This document shows, piece by piece, positions 17,360-26,515 of a stretch of DNA of 64,000 nucleotides. This stretch comes from AC-69 sp963751665. GTDB taxonomy: Bacteria; Actinomycetota; UBA4738; HRBIN12. Position 1 is the stretch's first letter, and each line of letters starts with the position of its first letter. The stretch covers positions 62,001 to 126,000 of the forward strand of contig CAVVVF010000005.1 in assembly GCA_963751665.1 (NCBI GenBank). Direction: 5' to 3'. The notes under the pieces are model-generated. The model was not told where the DNA came from and did no database searches. It was given only the letters and a program-made list of their open reading frames with translations. A program made the translations under genes and the position numbers.

Positions 17360-18300
17360 TCCTCTGCGTCGCCGCAAGCCCATCCGTCGACAAGCTCTTC
17401 GAGGTCGAGCGGGTCGAGATCGGCGCCATCCATCGTCCCAACGGGTTCGTCCAGGTCCCCGGGGGCAAGGGGTTGAACGTCGCTCGGTCGGCGCACGCGT
17501 TGGGGGCGGAGGTGACCGCGACCGGTGTCCTGGCCGGGCACGCGGGACGGTGGATCGAGGAGGCCCTTGCCGCGGAAGGGGTCCGGGGGCAGTTCGCCTG
17601 GGTGGACGGCGAGACCCGGGCCTCGCTCTCCGTGGCCGACCGGACAGGCCGGGGCCTGACCGAGTTCTACGAACGTGGATGGGACATCGGTGCCGTGGGG
17701 TGGGAGCAGCTCGAGCGGATCGTTCGGGAGCTCTTGCCTTCCTCGGGCTGGATGACCCTTTCGGGAAACCTGCCGGTCGGCGCCCCCGACGACGGCTACG
17801 CCCGGCTGGTGGCCATGGCTCGTGAGGCGGGCGTCCCGGTGGCGCTCGACGCGCGGGATGAGGCGCTGCTGCTCGGGGTCTCGGCTGGGCCGCAGGTGGT
17901 GAAGGTGAATACGGAGGAAGCCGGGGGACTCCTCGGGACGAAGGTGGAGACGCTTGAGGACGTGAGGGCAGCAGCCGAGGAGATCCGGTGGCGGATGGAC
18001 GGCGATGGACGGGCGGCCATCGTGACCCGCGGCGCCGAAGGAGCCGTCGTGGTGACCCCGGACGGCGCGGTGCTTCGGGCTCGGCTGTACGAGCGCGGTC
18101 CCTACCCGGTGGCGAGCGGCGACGCCTTCCTGGGCGGGTTGGTCACGGCGCTCGATCGCCGTGCCATGTGGGCCGACGCGCTCGCGCTGGCCCTGGGGGC
18201 GGCCGCGGCGAACGCGGAGATGCCTGGGGCCGGGCGGCTGGATCTGGAGCGTGCCCTCGAGCTCTCGAAGCTATCCGAGGTCCTTCCGCTCGGAGGGTGA
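17356..18300 (+). CDS. PfkB-family kinase, 1-phosphofructokinase-like
   Basis: 314 aa from GTG 17356, in a GTGA overlap with the previous kinase. Layout is that of the 1-phosphofructokinase / tagatose-6-phosphate kinase branch: short start 'VILCVAASPSVDKLFEVE', then 'GGKGLNVARSAHALGAEV' with the GGKGxNxA motif, 'KVNTEEAGGLLG', and 'VASGDAFLGGLVTAL' in place of the usual GAGD loop. The Ala-Ser-Gly-Asp version keeps the catalytic aspartate but lacks the first glycine. The nearby GH4 remnant hints that sugar use once formed a larger cluster here. Confidence 0.85.
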   Translation: MILCVAASPSVDKLFEVERVEIGAIHRPNGFVQVPGGKGLNVARSAHALGAEVTATGVLAGHAGRWIEEALAAEGVRGQFAWVDGETRASLSVADRTGRGLTEFYERGWDIGAVGWEQLERIVRELLPSSGWMTLSGNLPVGAPDDGYARLVAMAREAGVPVALDARDEALLLGVSAGPQVVKVNTEEAGGLLGTKVETLEDVRAAAEEIRWRMDGDGRAAIVTRGAEGAVVVTPDGAVLRARLYERGPYPVASGDAFLGGLVTALDRRAMWADALALALGAAAANAEMPGAGRLDLERALELSKLSEVLPLGG

Positions 18301-18304
18301 CTGG

Positions 18305-18806
18305 ATGCAGGTTCACGTCGCTCGCGAGGAAGACTGGGAGGCCATCCGCGACGTGCGGCTCCGGGCGCTGCTCGATGCGCCCGATGCGTTCGGCTCCACC
18401 TACGAGGCGGAACGAGGTAAGGCCGAGCCGGAGTGGCGGTCGTGGGTGACCGGCTGGAGCGGCGCCGAGCAACTGACGGTGCTGGCCATGGAAGGGGACG
18501 CGGGGTTGGGGCTGGCGGTCGGGGTCCGCTGGGAACGTGGTGGCGCTGTGGCGCACCTCTACGCGATGTGGGTCGATCCCACGCAGCGTCGCCGGGGCAA
18601 CGGTACAGCCCTTGTTGAGGAGGTCGCACGGTGGGCCGGTCGGATCGGGGCCACGCTACTGGAGCTTCGGGTCACCCAATCCAACGCGGACGCGGTGCGT
18701 CTGTATGAGCGGAGCGGGTTCGTCCCAGCCGGCGAGACGATCTCCCCTTCGCGAGGGCTCGGATGTAGTGACGGTGACCATGCGGCGCCAGGTCGGTCTC
18801 CTTTAG
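18305..18806 (+). pseudogene. GNAT-family N-acetyltransferase, frame change near its end
   Basis: About 166 codons from ATG 18305, four bases after the kinase stop. The GNAT fold is clear: 'AREEDWEAIRDVRLRAL' at the start, 'AHLYAMWVDPTQRRRGNGTALVEE' region with the acetyl-CoA loop 'QRRRGNGTAL', and 'ELRVTQSNADAVRLYERSGF' as the last strands. One extra T near 18746 shifts the frame; with it removed the protein ends 'TVTMRRQVGLL' at TAG 18804-18806, which is natural. Acceptor unknown. The gene ends directly against the end of a convergent GH4 remnant. Confidence 0.75.
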
Positions 18807-19166
18807 CTATCCGCAGGCGACGCGAGCTCCTGCCCAGTCGGCGTGGTCGTTGCCGATGCCGTCGCCTGCACCGGTCACGATGAGCTCGAGCGTCCTGACG
18901 CCCGTGAGGTTCGCGTAGGCGGCCGCGGCGTACCCGGCCCCCTCGAGGGCCGCTCGGCGATCGGTGTGGGCCTCGACAACATAGCCGGCTCCCGTACGCC
19001 GGACGATGGATTCGGCCGCGCGGGTTGAGTACGAGAGTCGCTGTTCGTCGATGTCGTGGAGGGCGATCGTGAAGCCCCCGTGCAGCTCCTCGTAGGAGCA
19101 CAGGTCGGCCACGACGTTCCGCGTGAACTCGACGCTGCCCGCTCCCACGATGACGACCCGAGCCAC
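18807..19166 (-). pseudogene. Amino-terminal remnant of a family 4 glycosidase
   Basis: 119 codons from GTG 19164-19166. It starts as a GH4 alpha-galactosidase/6-phospho-glycosidase: 'VVIVGAGSVEFTRNVVADL' is the NAD-binding turn and 'IALHDIDEQRL' the ribose-binding aspartate. GH4 enzymes are about 430 aa, so two thirds are missing, including the metal-binding residues. After residue 85 the sequence ('AYANLTGVRTLELIVTGAGD') no longer matches the family. The gene stops where the GNAT gene ends. I infer a deletion or rearrangement that joined an unrelated tail; it is unlikely to be active. Confidence 0.65.
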
Positions 19167-19258
19167 GGGCGGAGTGTACCTGCGGGCGGAATGGCGGTTC
19201 GCGCGAGGACCGGCCTTTCGCATACGATTGCCCGAGACATCAGCACGAGGGGGTTCCC

Positions 19259-19492
19259 GTGGTCAGCGCCTACATCCTGATCCAGACGGAGGTCGGTAAG
19301 GCCAGCAACGTCACCAGGGAGATCGGAAAGATCAAGGGCATCTCGGCCGTCGACGGGGTGACCGGCCCGTACGACGTGATCGCCCGGGGAGAGGCCGACG
19401 ACCTGGACGAGCTGGCCAAGGCCATCGTGATGCCGATCCAGGCGGTCGAGGGCGTCACGCGCACCTTGACCTGTCCGGTGCTCCAGCTCTAG
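19259..19492 (+). CDS. Stand-alone Lrp/AsnC ligand-binding (RAM) domain protein
   Basis: 77 aa from GTG 19259, with a purine-rich site (GAGGGGG) just before. The whole protein is one RAM domain: 'AYILIQTEVGKASNVTREIG', 'VDGVTGPYDVIARGEADDLDEL' (shortened: 'TGPYDVIARGEADD') and a carboxyl-terminal 'TRTLTCPVLQL'. It lacks the DNA-binding helix-turn-helix of full Lrp/AsnC regulators. Such short forms oligomerise and bind amino acids, and may modulate full-length regulators. None is in the window. A TACGAT box near 19222 could be its -10. Confidence 0.88.
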   Translation: MVSAYILIQTEVGKASNVTREIGKIKGISAVDGVTGPYDVIARGEADDLDELAKAIVMPIQAVEGVTRTLTCPVLQL

Positions 19493-19590
19493 GCGTGGTC
19501 CAGCTCTAGGCTTGCGACCAGCCACTTCAGGGTCCCGGCCCCGGTGCCGATGGACCCGGTGAGGCCGGATCGACCCCCGGCCGCGGGATC

Positions 19591-20047
19591 ATGCGGGCTC
19601 GGAACGACCTCGGCGCTACCAGCTTCTGGCTCCTCTTGATCGTGGCCCTGGTGGCGGGCGCCCTGGTTGTCATCCCGTTCGCGTTGGCCGGGCATCAGGA
19701 AGCCAGCCACGACCAGGACGCCATCGCACAGATCGACCGAGCTAGGGACGTCAGCGCGCAGGCCACGCTGCAGACGGCCGTCGGGGGGCGCGAGCGCCTA
19801 TTTCGCCGAGAACGCCACGTTCGCGGGGTTCGACCCCCAGGCGGCCGTGCTGTTCGACCCATCCGTCAGGTACACGACCGGCGCGGCGGCTCCGGACCTG
19901 GTCAGTATTCGCGGCGTTACCCCGACCAGCGTCGTCCTGGTGACCTCCACCGGCTCCGGGTACCTGTGCGCCGCGGTGAGCGGCGGCGTGGTCAGCTACG
20001 GCCGTGCGGACGCGGCCACCGCTGCCGCCTGCACCGGCGGCTGGTAG
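19591..20047 (+). pseudogene. Single-pass pilin-like protein, frame change in a G run
   Basis: About 151 codons from ATG 19591. Head 'MRARNDLGATSFWLL', one hydrophobic segment (about residues 11-33), then 'DQDAIAQIDRARDVSAQATL' and a small globular part with two cysteines ('GYLCAAVSGG', 'AAACTGG') ending at TAG 20045-20047. The frame breaks in GGGGGG at about 19783-19788; removing one G gives an unbroken protein. Size, helix register and the cysteine pair near the end match the protein at 1774-2229, so the two belong to one family. No pilus machinery is nearby. Function unknown. Confidence 0.6.
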
Positions 20048-20112
20048 CGTTCACTCGTCCACGGTCACATCTTCCTTAGGTCGTGGCATCGTTTCCTCGA
20101 GAGGGGTTCGCC

Positions 20113-20814
20113 ATGATCGAGGTTCGTCGTGACCCCGAGATCTACGAGAAGGCCGGTGACTGGTTCCACGCCCGGTGGCACTTCTCGTTCGACGAGTACT
20201 ACGACCCGGCCAACATGGGTTTCGGGACCCTCCGCGTGTTCAACGACGACCGCCTGATCCCCGGCGCCGTCTGGCCGCTCCACCCCCATCGCGACATCGA
20301 GGGGTTGACCTACGTGGTCGAAGGGACGTTCCGGCACCAGGACGACGTGGGCGGGCCTCCGGGGATGCTTCCCGCCGGATCGGTGCAACGGATGACCCTG
20401 GGATCGGGCGCGTGGCACTCGGAGCAGAACGGTTCCGAGACCGAGCCGCTCCGGTTCATCCAGCTGTGGATCATGCCCGCCGAACGCGGGCTTCCCCCCG
20501 GCGTGGAGCAGAAGGTCTTCACCACGGAGGATCGGACGAACCGGCTGTTCAAGGTGATCTCGGGTGATGACGGTGACGCGGTCCTGGTACATCAGGACGC
20601 GGCGGTGTACGTCTCGCACCTGGAGCCCGGAGCGAAGGTTGAGCACACGTTCGCCCCCGGGCACGGGGGATACCTCTACGTGATCGAGGGATCGCTTCGG
20701 CTGAACGACGAGAAGCTCGGCACCGGTGATGCGGCCAAGATCGCCGACGAGCCCAAGATCACGCTCGAGGCCGACGCGCCCACGGAGCTGATGCTGGTCG
20801 ACGTGCGCGTCTGA
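20113..20814 (+). CDS. Pirin-family cupin protein
   Basis: 233 aa from ATG 20113, preceded by a GAGGGG site. Bicupin of the pirin/YhhW type. The metal ligands are visible in the amino-terminal cupin: 'WPLHPHRDIEGLTYVVEG' gives two histidines and 'GSGAWHSEQNG' another histidine and a glutamate. The second cupin ('LEPGAKVEHTFAPGHGGYLYVIEG', shortened: 'HGGYLYVIEGSLRLND') lacks a full set. YhhW-like members oxidise quercetin, others act as transcription cofactors; which applies here cannot be told. The gene stands alone between convergent and divergent neighbours. Confidence 0.9.
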   Translation: MIEVRRDPEIYEKAGDWFHARWHFSFDEYYDPANMGFGTLRVFNDDRLIPGAVWPLHPHRDIEGLTYVVEGTFRHQDDVGGPPGMLPAGSVQRMTLGSGAWHSEQNGSETEPLRFIQLWIMPAERGLPPGVEQKVFTTEDRTNRLFKVISGDDGDAVLVHQDAAVYVSHLEPGAKVEHTFAPGHGGYLYVIEGSLRLNDEKLGTGDAAKIADEPKITLEADAPTELMLVDVRV

Positions 20815-20823
20815 GCGCCGGCG

Positions 20824-21348
20824 TCAGAGTGGGGTGATGTCCACCAGCGTCGAGGTGTCGACGTCGAAGGTGACCGGCGGGTAGAAGGCGGGCTTCGACT
20901 CGAGCGTCAGCGTCCACCCGGCGCCGGTCACCCCTTCGGCGTGACGGAACTCCGAGACAGCCTGGAGTACCGCCTTCACCCGGAAGATCCTGCGGATCTC
21001 GTCGTTCTTGTAGTGCAACCGGTAGCGGCCACCCACCACCAGGCCCTCGATCACCGGACGCTGCGCGTCGTAACGTCGGATCAGCTCGGCGAACGCGCGG
21101 ACCAATCCTTTTCGGCGCACGCCGCCCGCCCGCTCCGCGGCCGCCAGGTTGAACCACGACACGCGGCGACCGTCCCGAACGAGCCATGCCATCTCGCCCT
21201 GATCGGAGACCACCTCCAGGTGTCCGGCCGCCTCCTCCAGGCCCGCGGTGATGTCGGCGGCCAGGCGGGCCGCGGCATCGGGTCCCGGGCCCGCTCCGCT
21301 CGGACGCGCCAGGTCCTCGAAGTCGTCACCCGTCCAGCCCTCGCGCAT
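20824..21348 (-). CDS. Hypothetical protein, 174 aa
   Basis: Not recognised. The start ATG 21346-21348 has a good ribosome site (GGAGGGCGGG). No signal peptide or membrane segment. The chain is mixed alpha/beta with a charged middle: 'GEMAWLVRDGRRVSWFNLAA', then 'AFAELIRRYDAQRPVIEGLV', 'GGRYRLHYKNDEIRRIFRVK' and a beta-rich end 'TFDVDTSTLVDITPL'. Codon use and base composition match its neighbours, and the third-position pattern supports a real gene. It converges with pirin (nine bases between ends) and is divergent from the CPBP protease. Confidence 0.6.
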   Translation of the reverse strand: MREGWTGDDFEDLARPSGAGPGPDAAARLAADITAGLEEAAGHLEVVSDQGEMAWLVRDGRRVSWFNLAAAERAGGVRRKGLVRAFAELIRRYDAQRPVIEGLVVGGRYRLHYKNDEIRRIFRVKAVLQAVSEFRHAEGVTGAGWTLTLESKPAFYPPVTFDVDTSTLVDITPL

Positions 21349-21450
21349 CCCGCCCTCCGGTCGCAGGTCCCGGCGTGCCCGGGTTCTCATCGGCGTCGCA
21401 TCAGTATCGTTCGTCCTCGTCCGGGACGGAGGGCGTCGTAGGCTTGGCCC

Positions 21451-22218
21451 GTGGCCGCCCCCACCCGTCCCTCGCAGCGCCCCCGGCCGCACCCGCCGCT
21501 CCCGGGAGGGGTCTCGAAGGGAACCCTGGTCGAGGAGTGCCTCGTCGTCCTGTCCCTCTCGCTCCTGGCGAGTGCGGTCTACGCGGTCATCAGCCTGACG
21601 TCCGCGCCCGTGAAGGGCGCGACGGTCTTCGTCGTTCCCCAGGTCGGCCTGGCCACCCAGCTCGCGAACTTCGCGTTCGGCCTGGCTCCCGTGTGGCTCG
21701 TCGCGTACCTGGTGCGCCGGAACGGCGAAGGTGTGGGCGCGATCGGCCTGGCGTGGGACCGGCCCCGCCGGGATCTCGCCTCGGGCCTGGTGCTCTTCGT
21801 CATCGTCGGTGCGGCCGGGATCGGGATCTACCTGGCGTCCGTGGCCCTGGGCGTGAACCGGTTCGTCGTGCCGGTGCCGCCACTCGGCCACTGGTGGACG
21901 GTCCCCGTGCTGTTCCTGAACGCGGCCCAGGCGGCGCTGGTCGAGGAGGTGATCGTCGTTGGCTACCTGATCACCCGGCTCCAGCAGCTCCGGGTTTCCG
22001 AACCGGCGGCGGTCGGCGCATCGGCGCTCCTTCGAGGGGCCTATCACCTGTATCAGGGATGGGGCGGGTTCGGCGGCAACCTCGCGCTCGGGCTCTTCTT
22101 CGGGTTGTTCTTCACCCGCACCAGGCGGACGTGGCCGCTCGTCGTGGCCCACTTCCTGCTCGATGTCGGTGCCGGGCTCGGCTACATCCTGTTCCGCACC
22201 CATCTCCCGGGGTCGTAG
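21451..22218 (+). CDS. CPBP-family intramembrane metalloprotease
   Basis: 255 aa, with about seven hydrophobic segments after a proline-rich 25-residue head. Family motifs: 'QAALVEEVIVVGYL' near residue 165 (the paired glutamates), 'LLRGAYHLYQGWGG' near 195 (histidine) and 'VVAHFLLDVG' near 235 (histidine). These are the metal and catalytic positions of the CAAX-protease/bacteriocin-processing (Abi) family. The usual EExxxR arginine is replaced by glycine ('EEVIVVG'), so activity is probable but not certain. The next gene begins two bases after its stop. Confidence 0.88.
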   Translation: MAAPTRPSQRPRPHPPLPGGVSKGTLVEECLVVLSLSLLASAVYAVISLTSAPVKGATVFVVPQVGLATQLANFAFGLAPVWLVAYLVRRNGEGVGAIGLAWDRPRRDLASGLVLFVIVGAAGIGIYLASVALGVNRFVVPVPPLGHWWTVPVLFLNAAQAALVEEVIVVGYLITRLQQLRVSEPAAVGASALLRGAYHLYQGWGGFGGNLALGLFFGLFFTRTRRTWPLVVAHFLLDVGAGLGYILFRTHLPGS

Positions 22219-22220
22219 CG

Positions 22221-22838
22221 ATGGCGCTCGCCACGGGGCTCGACCTCAGCCGCCCACTTGCGGCGACCGCCGAGCGCGGGTACGCGCACGTGTCGCGGGC
22301 GGTCGACGCCGCCTTCGTCCGCGCGCTGTGGAGGGAGCTCGAGAAGGGCCCGTTCAAGCGATTCGAGGGATCCTTCGGGCTGGTCCGTCAGGAGATCGAG
22401 GGCTACGACGTCCCCGACCCGATGGAGGGGTTCCCGCTCGTGGCCGAGCTCCGCGACGAGCTGGCCGGCGTGCTTCGGCGACAGGGGCGAGGGATCCGCG
22501 GCCTGGCCACGTGGTGGCCGAATGAGGCAGGCGTGGCCCGGTACCGACCGGGGTCCATCGGCATCACCCCCCACCTGGACGGCAAGTGGTATCGGCGGCT
22601 GGTGGCCGTGGTCACCGTGCACGGCACCGCGCCGTTCAGCGTGTGCCGCGACCGGGCCGGTGAGGTCCTCGAGCGGTGGGACGCCGGGCCGGGCAGCCTG
22701 ACCCTGATGCGCGCCCCCGGGCTCGCCGGGTCCAGGGACGGCCGGCCGTTCCACACCGTGCAGGGGCCCCGGCGCGGAACGCGATGCTCCATCGGGTACC
22801 GGATGAACACGCGCCCGGCCGGTGCGACGCAGTCCTAG
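22221..22838 (+). CDS. 2-oxoglutarate/Fe(II)-type oxygenase-like protein
   Basis: 205 aa from ATG 22221, two bases after the CPBP stop, so probably co-transcribed. The double-stranded beta-helix ligands are in the right order: H-x-D in 'GITPHLDGKWYRR' near residue 118, a distal histidine in 'PFHTVQGP' near 180 and an arginine in 'RRGTRCSIGYRMN' that would bind 2-oxoglutarate. No named subfamily was recognised and the substrate is unknown. The amino-terminal third ('YAHVSRAVDAAFVRALWREL') is helical, as in small-molecule hydroxylases. Confidence 0.7.
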   Translation: MALATGLDLSRPLAATAERGYAHVSRAVDAAFVRALWRELEKGPFKRFEGSFGLVRQEIEGYDVPDPMEGFPLVAELRDELAGVLRRQGRGIRGLATWWPNEAGVARYRPGSIGITPHLDGKWYRRLVAVVTVHGTAPFSVCRDRAGEVLERWDAGPGSLTLMRAPGLAGSRDGRPFHTVQGPRRGTRCSIGYRMNTRPAGATQS

Positions 22839-22888
22839 CCGAACGGGTGGAAGGTGATGGCGGTGGTCCCGTCTCGCCCCGGGCTGGC

Positions 22889-24882
22889 CTACTGGAGCCG
22901 GCGGGGGATCCGCCGTTCCCACCGCCTGGACCATCGCTGCGTCCCGTTCTCCGAGACGTCGAGCTCGATCGTCAGGTGGTAGGCCGCGGCATCGCTTCGA
23001 ACCACCTGCCGGACCTCCGAGTTGACGATTGCCTCCGGCCACTCGATGGTCAGGGATGAACGCGACTCGGCGGTCGCGACCGCCGGGTCCTGCGTCGAGA
23101 CGGCCACGGTCCCTCCGTAGAGCTCGTGGAACCGGGGTCGCTCGCCCTCCGCCTCGGTCGTGCCGGAGCTCTCGGCGACCGCCCGGGTCTGGCGGTCCAG
23201 GACGCCGTGCTCGATCCGCCACACGACGGTGTCCACCGCGTTGCCCTTGGCCGACTCGTAGCGCTCCTGCCGCTTGGTGGGCTCCTGGAGGACGGGCCGC
23301 TCGCCGATCGGCGAGGGCCCATCGACCACGGGCAGGATCAGCGCCGAGCCACCGCGTTCGAAGGTGAGCGTGGCCGCCGCGGGCGGCGGCCACGCGTTCG
23401 GCCAGTCCGACCCGGCCAGGTCGAGGCGGATCCGGTGGCCCGGCTCGAAGGCCCACGAGGTCACCTCGAGCTCCACCGCGACCCGATACGGCGTTCCGGG
23501 TTCGAGCGGCGAGGGACGCTCGCGCGACTCCCGGTGCGCCAGGTTCAGCAGCCCCCGGGTCACCAGGGCGGAGGTCCCGTCGGGGAACACGTCGCACAGC
23601 TTCGCCGAGAGGTACGCCACGGGCGCCGACGACGTGACCGTCACGTCCACGCGGGGGTGACCGAGGATCTCGAGCTCCTCCGCAAGCGGCGGCCACTCGT
23701 ACACGAGGGACCATGCCTCGTCGGGTCGCTGGTCCTGGGGCTGTCCGTACGGCAGGTGCCCGGCGCAGGATATCCAGGCAGTCCATCCCACGTCGCCTCG
23801 GACCTCGAGCTGGTCGGGGTCTGAGGCCGGACGCCCCACCGCGACCGCGTTCCCGAAGGGCAGCGGCAGCTCGCTGCCTCGATCGAGCGGCCACCCCGCC
23901 TCGTATCGCCACTCCCCAGGGACCTCCACGAGGTCGGGCTGGGGCTTCGTGGAGCGGCGGGCGAAGACCAGGATCGGCGGCTCTCGATCGACCCCGTTGT
24001 CCACGCCCTTCAGCCACCGGTCCCACCACCGCACCATCTCCGGCAGCAGGTCCACGTTCGGGCCGGGGAGTGACGTCTCGGTCGACGCGTGGGCCCACGG
24101 ACCCAAGATCAACCGCTTGGGGCACGCAAGCGCGGCCACGGTCCGAAGCGAGTTGTTCGTGTATCCGTCCGCCCAGCCGGCGATGATCATCGTCGGCCGC
24201 CTCGATCTCCCCATAGCTCAGGCCGGAGCGAGCCGTGCTGCCAGTAGGGCCCGAACGTCTGCTCGCTCCAGCCAGCGGATGAGCCACGGCTCGTGTCTCG
24301 CTGCACCCGCTTCTCCCACACCTCACGCCACCCGTCGCCGTACAAGGAGGGAACGGGGGGCAGCGCGTTCATCGGCGGTCATGTAGGGCGGGTAGTCGAC
24401 GAGGTCGAGGGCTTTCAGCGCGCCGCCGAAGTAGTGGACGTCGTCGGCATACCGGTCGTCGGTGGCGTAGATGGGGATGATGGCCTTGAGCGCGGGCGGC
24501 CGGGTCATGGCCACCTGGATCGAGTTGAACCCGCGAGTACGAGGTCCCGTACATCCCGACGTTGCCGGTGCACCAGTCCTGCGACGCGAGCCAGGCGATC
24601 ACCTCGTTCATGTCGCGCTGCTCGATCTCCGGGTACTCGTCCTCGGCCACGCCCTCCGAGGTCCCGGTGCCGCGCACGTCCACCCGGCACGCGACGTAGC
24701 CCGCCTCGCGAGCAGCCGCAGGTACTCGGTCCGATACGACGACGTGAGGTCGTCCTTTCGATAGGGCAGGGCCTCAAGGATCGCCGGCCACGGGCCCTTC
24801 GCCGTCGGGTACGTAGAGCGTTGCAGCCAGCCGAACGCCGTCGGCCATCGTGATGAACGTGTGCCTCGACGTCGTCGGCATC
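22889..24882 (-). pseudogene. CocE/NonD-family hydrolase (peptidase S15-like), amino terminus frameshifted
   Basis: About 660 codons. The amino-terminal alpha/beta-hydrolase part is split among frames between about 24190 and 24810: 'DVRGTGTSEGVAEDEYPEIE', 'GNVGMYGTSYS' (nucleophilic serine), 'ALKAIIPIYATDDRYADDVH', 'YGDGWREVWEKR'. The remainder from about 24190 is open: 'MIIAGWADGYTNNS' (acid residue), 'LILGPWAHAS' (catalytic histidine) and the jelly-roll carboxyl-terminal domain ending 'RRIPRRLQ'. These features define X-Pro dipeptidyl-peptidase/cocaine-esterase relatives. The ATG at 24880-24882 is natural. Every motif survives, so I treat the at least six frame changes as sequence errors. 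Confidence 0.8.
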
Positions 24883-24939
24883 GGCGCGAATCCTAGCCCG
24901 GCCTCGTCGCCGGCCTCCGAGCGATCCGTTGACCGGTGG

Positions 24940-26475
24940 TCACCTCACGTCCAGCTCGGGGAACCAGGCCCGGAGCGAGAAGGCGTACCCGGACAGCGGG
25001 CTGCCGGTGAGGACGGGCCAGAACCACAGGAACAGGCCTACGGAGACCACGACGAACCCGACGGCGAGCGGCAGCCAGGGGCGCGACCTGGAGCCGGCGA
25101 TGTGGGCTTCCGACAGGTGCCGCAGCGCGTAGATGCAGGCGAGGACGAAGAACGGCACGATCGGCGTGGCGTAGAAGAAGAACTGCGGCCGCGTCACCAG
25201 GAACCATGGGAGGTACAGCGCCGCGATGGTGATGACGACGAAGCCGGCGACCCAGTCTCGGTTGAGCCACCACTTGTAGGCCACGTACGGGATCGCCACC
25301 AGGCTGCCCCAGAAGATCGCGGGGTTCCCGTTCGCATAGATCACCCGCCGCACGTCGTCGCCGTACCGGGCGTAGTACAGGACGGGCCGCCACAGCAAGA
25401 TCCATTTCCAGGCCTGTGCCAGGTAGGGGTGGATGGGCTTGTGGGTCTCTGGGTCGATCGCCTGCAGGTGCTCGTGGTAGCTGGCCATGGCCCCCTGGAG
25501 CCGGAGCCAATCCCCAAGGTGGAACCCGAAGTGAAGGAACCACCCCAGGTACGACGCCACGTAGACGGCCGCCGGCACTGCCAGGAAGAACAGGACGATG
25601 GGGAACGACTCCCACTGGATCGCCTGCCACACGGGACGGCTCACGCCGGCCCGCTTGCGCCGCATCACTTCCCACATGACCGACAACGCGACGGCTCCGA
25701 TGATCCCCGTAACCCCCGACCACTTCGTGGCGATCGCCGCGCCGAACGCGATGCCCGAGGCGATCCGCCAAGGCCGGAGCAGCGGGGTGGGGACGCGAAC
25801 GGCGGACGCGGGCGGCGCCTCGAGCAGGTCCGCGCGCGCCGGGACCAACGCGCCCTCGCCAACCATCGGCGGCGCTGGGGTGCGCCGCTCGATCCACCTC
25901 CGGTCCAGGAGGAGGAACAGGAATCCGACCGCGATCCAGAAGGCCACGAAGACGTCGAGCATCGCCACCCGCGACTGCACGAAGCTGAGGTTCTCCGTGG
26001 CCAGGAGCAGTCCCCCGGTGAGCGTCCAGACGGGGCTCCCGAACAGCAGCTGCACCATCAGCGCCAGCACGATCACCGTGGCCGTGCCGAAGGCGGCCGA
26101 CGACACGCGCCAGCCGAAGGCATCGGTGCCGAAGGCGAGCTCGCCGAGGGCGATGGCCCACTTGCCGAGGGGCGGATGCACCCACGCCCCGGTGTCGTTC
26201 TTGTCCGTTCGCCAGAACTTCTCGTCGTTGCTGGTCGTGTCGCAGCGCGCGTTGGAGTAGCCGAGGTAGATGCAAGCCGACTTCGAGTAGTAGATCTCGT
26301 CGAATACCCGGGTCGGTGGCGTGGCGAGGTTGACGAACCGGAGGATCCCGGCGATCAGCCCCACGGCCACCACCGCGACCACCGGCCTGTTGATGAAGCG
26401 GCGAACCGCCTCCATCCCGGAGGCCCGGGCGACCTGCAGAGCGGGGGCCTCCACCCTGGTGGCGGGACTGTGCAC
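24940..26475 (-). CDS. pmt: Protein O-mannosyltransferase (PMT family)
   Basis: 511 aa, about eleven hydrophobic segments. It would move mannose from polyprenyl-phosphate-mannose to Ser/Thr of exported proteins. The catalytic first loop has the essential Asp-Glu in 'TRVFDEIYYSKSA' near residue 58, followed by 'WVHPPLGKWAIALG', the family's conserved loop, and 'YHEHLQAI...HKPIHPYLAQAW' in the large loop. Many secreted proteins and lipoproteins in this window are possible targets. The neighbour rsmI matches the mycobacterial arrangement (pmt next to rsmI), with the DUF3052 gene inserted between. Confidence 0.93.
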   Translation of the reverse strand: MHSPATRVEAPALQVARASGMEAVRRFINRPVVAVVAVGLIAGILRFVNLATPPTRVFDEIYYSKSACIYLGYSNARCDTTSNDEKFWRTDKNDTGAWVHPPLGKWAIALGELAFGTDAFGWRVSSAAFGTATVIVLALMVQLLFGSPVWTLTGGLLLATENLSFVQSRVAMLDVFVAFWIAVGFLFLLLDRRWIERRTPAPPMVGEGALVPARADLLEAPPASAVRVPTPLLRPWRIASGIAFGAAIATKWSGVTGIIGAVALSVMWEVMRRKRAGVSRPVWQAIQWESFPIVLFFLAVPAAVYVASYLGWFLHFGFHLGDWLRLQGAMASYHEHLQAIDPETHKPIHPYLAQAWKWILLWRPVLYYARYGDDVRRVIYANGNPAIFWGSLVAIPYVAYKWWLNRDWVAGFVVITIAALYLPWFLVTRPQFFFYATPIVPFFVLACIYALRHLSEAHIAGSRSRPWLPLAVGFVVVSVGLFLWFWPVLTGSPLSGYAFSLRAWFPELDVR

Positions 26476-26515
26476 GGGGTGATGGTACGAGAGGGCCCTG
26501 CCTTCGCGAGGAGGA

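Noticed and set aside
22182..24326. 714-codon minus-strand frame
   Set aside because: It is a wrong-frame reading of the CocE/NonD hydrolase and the antisense of the oxygenase gene.
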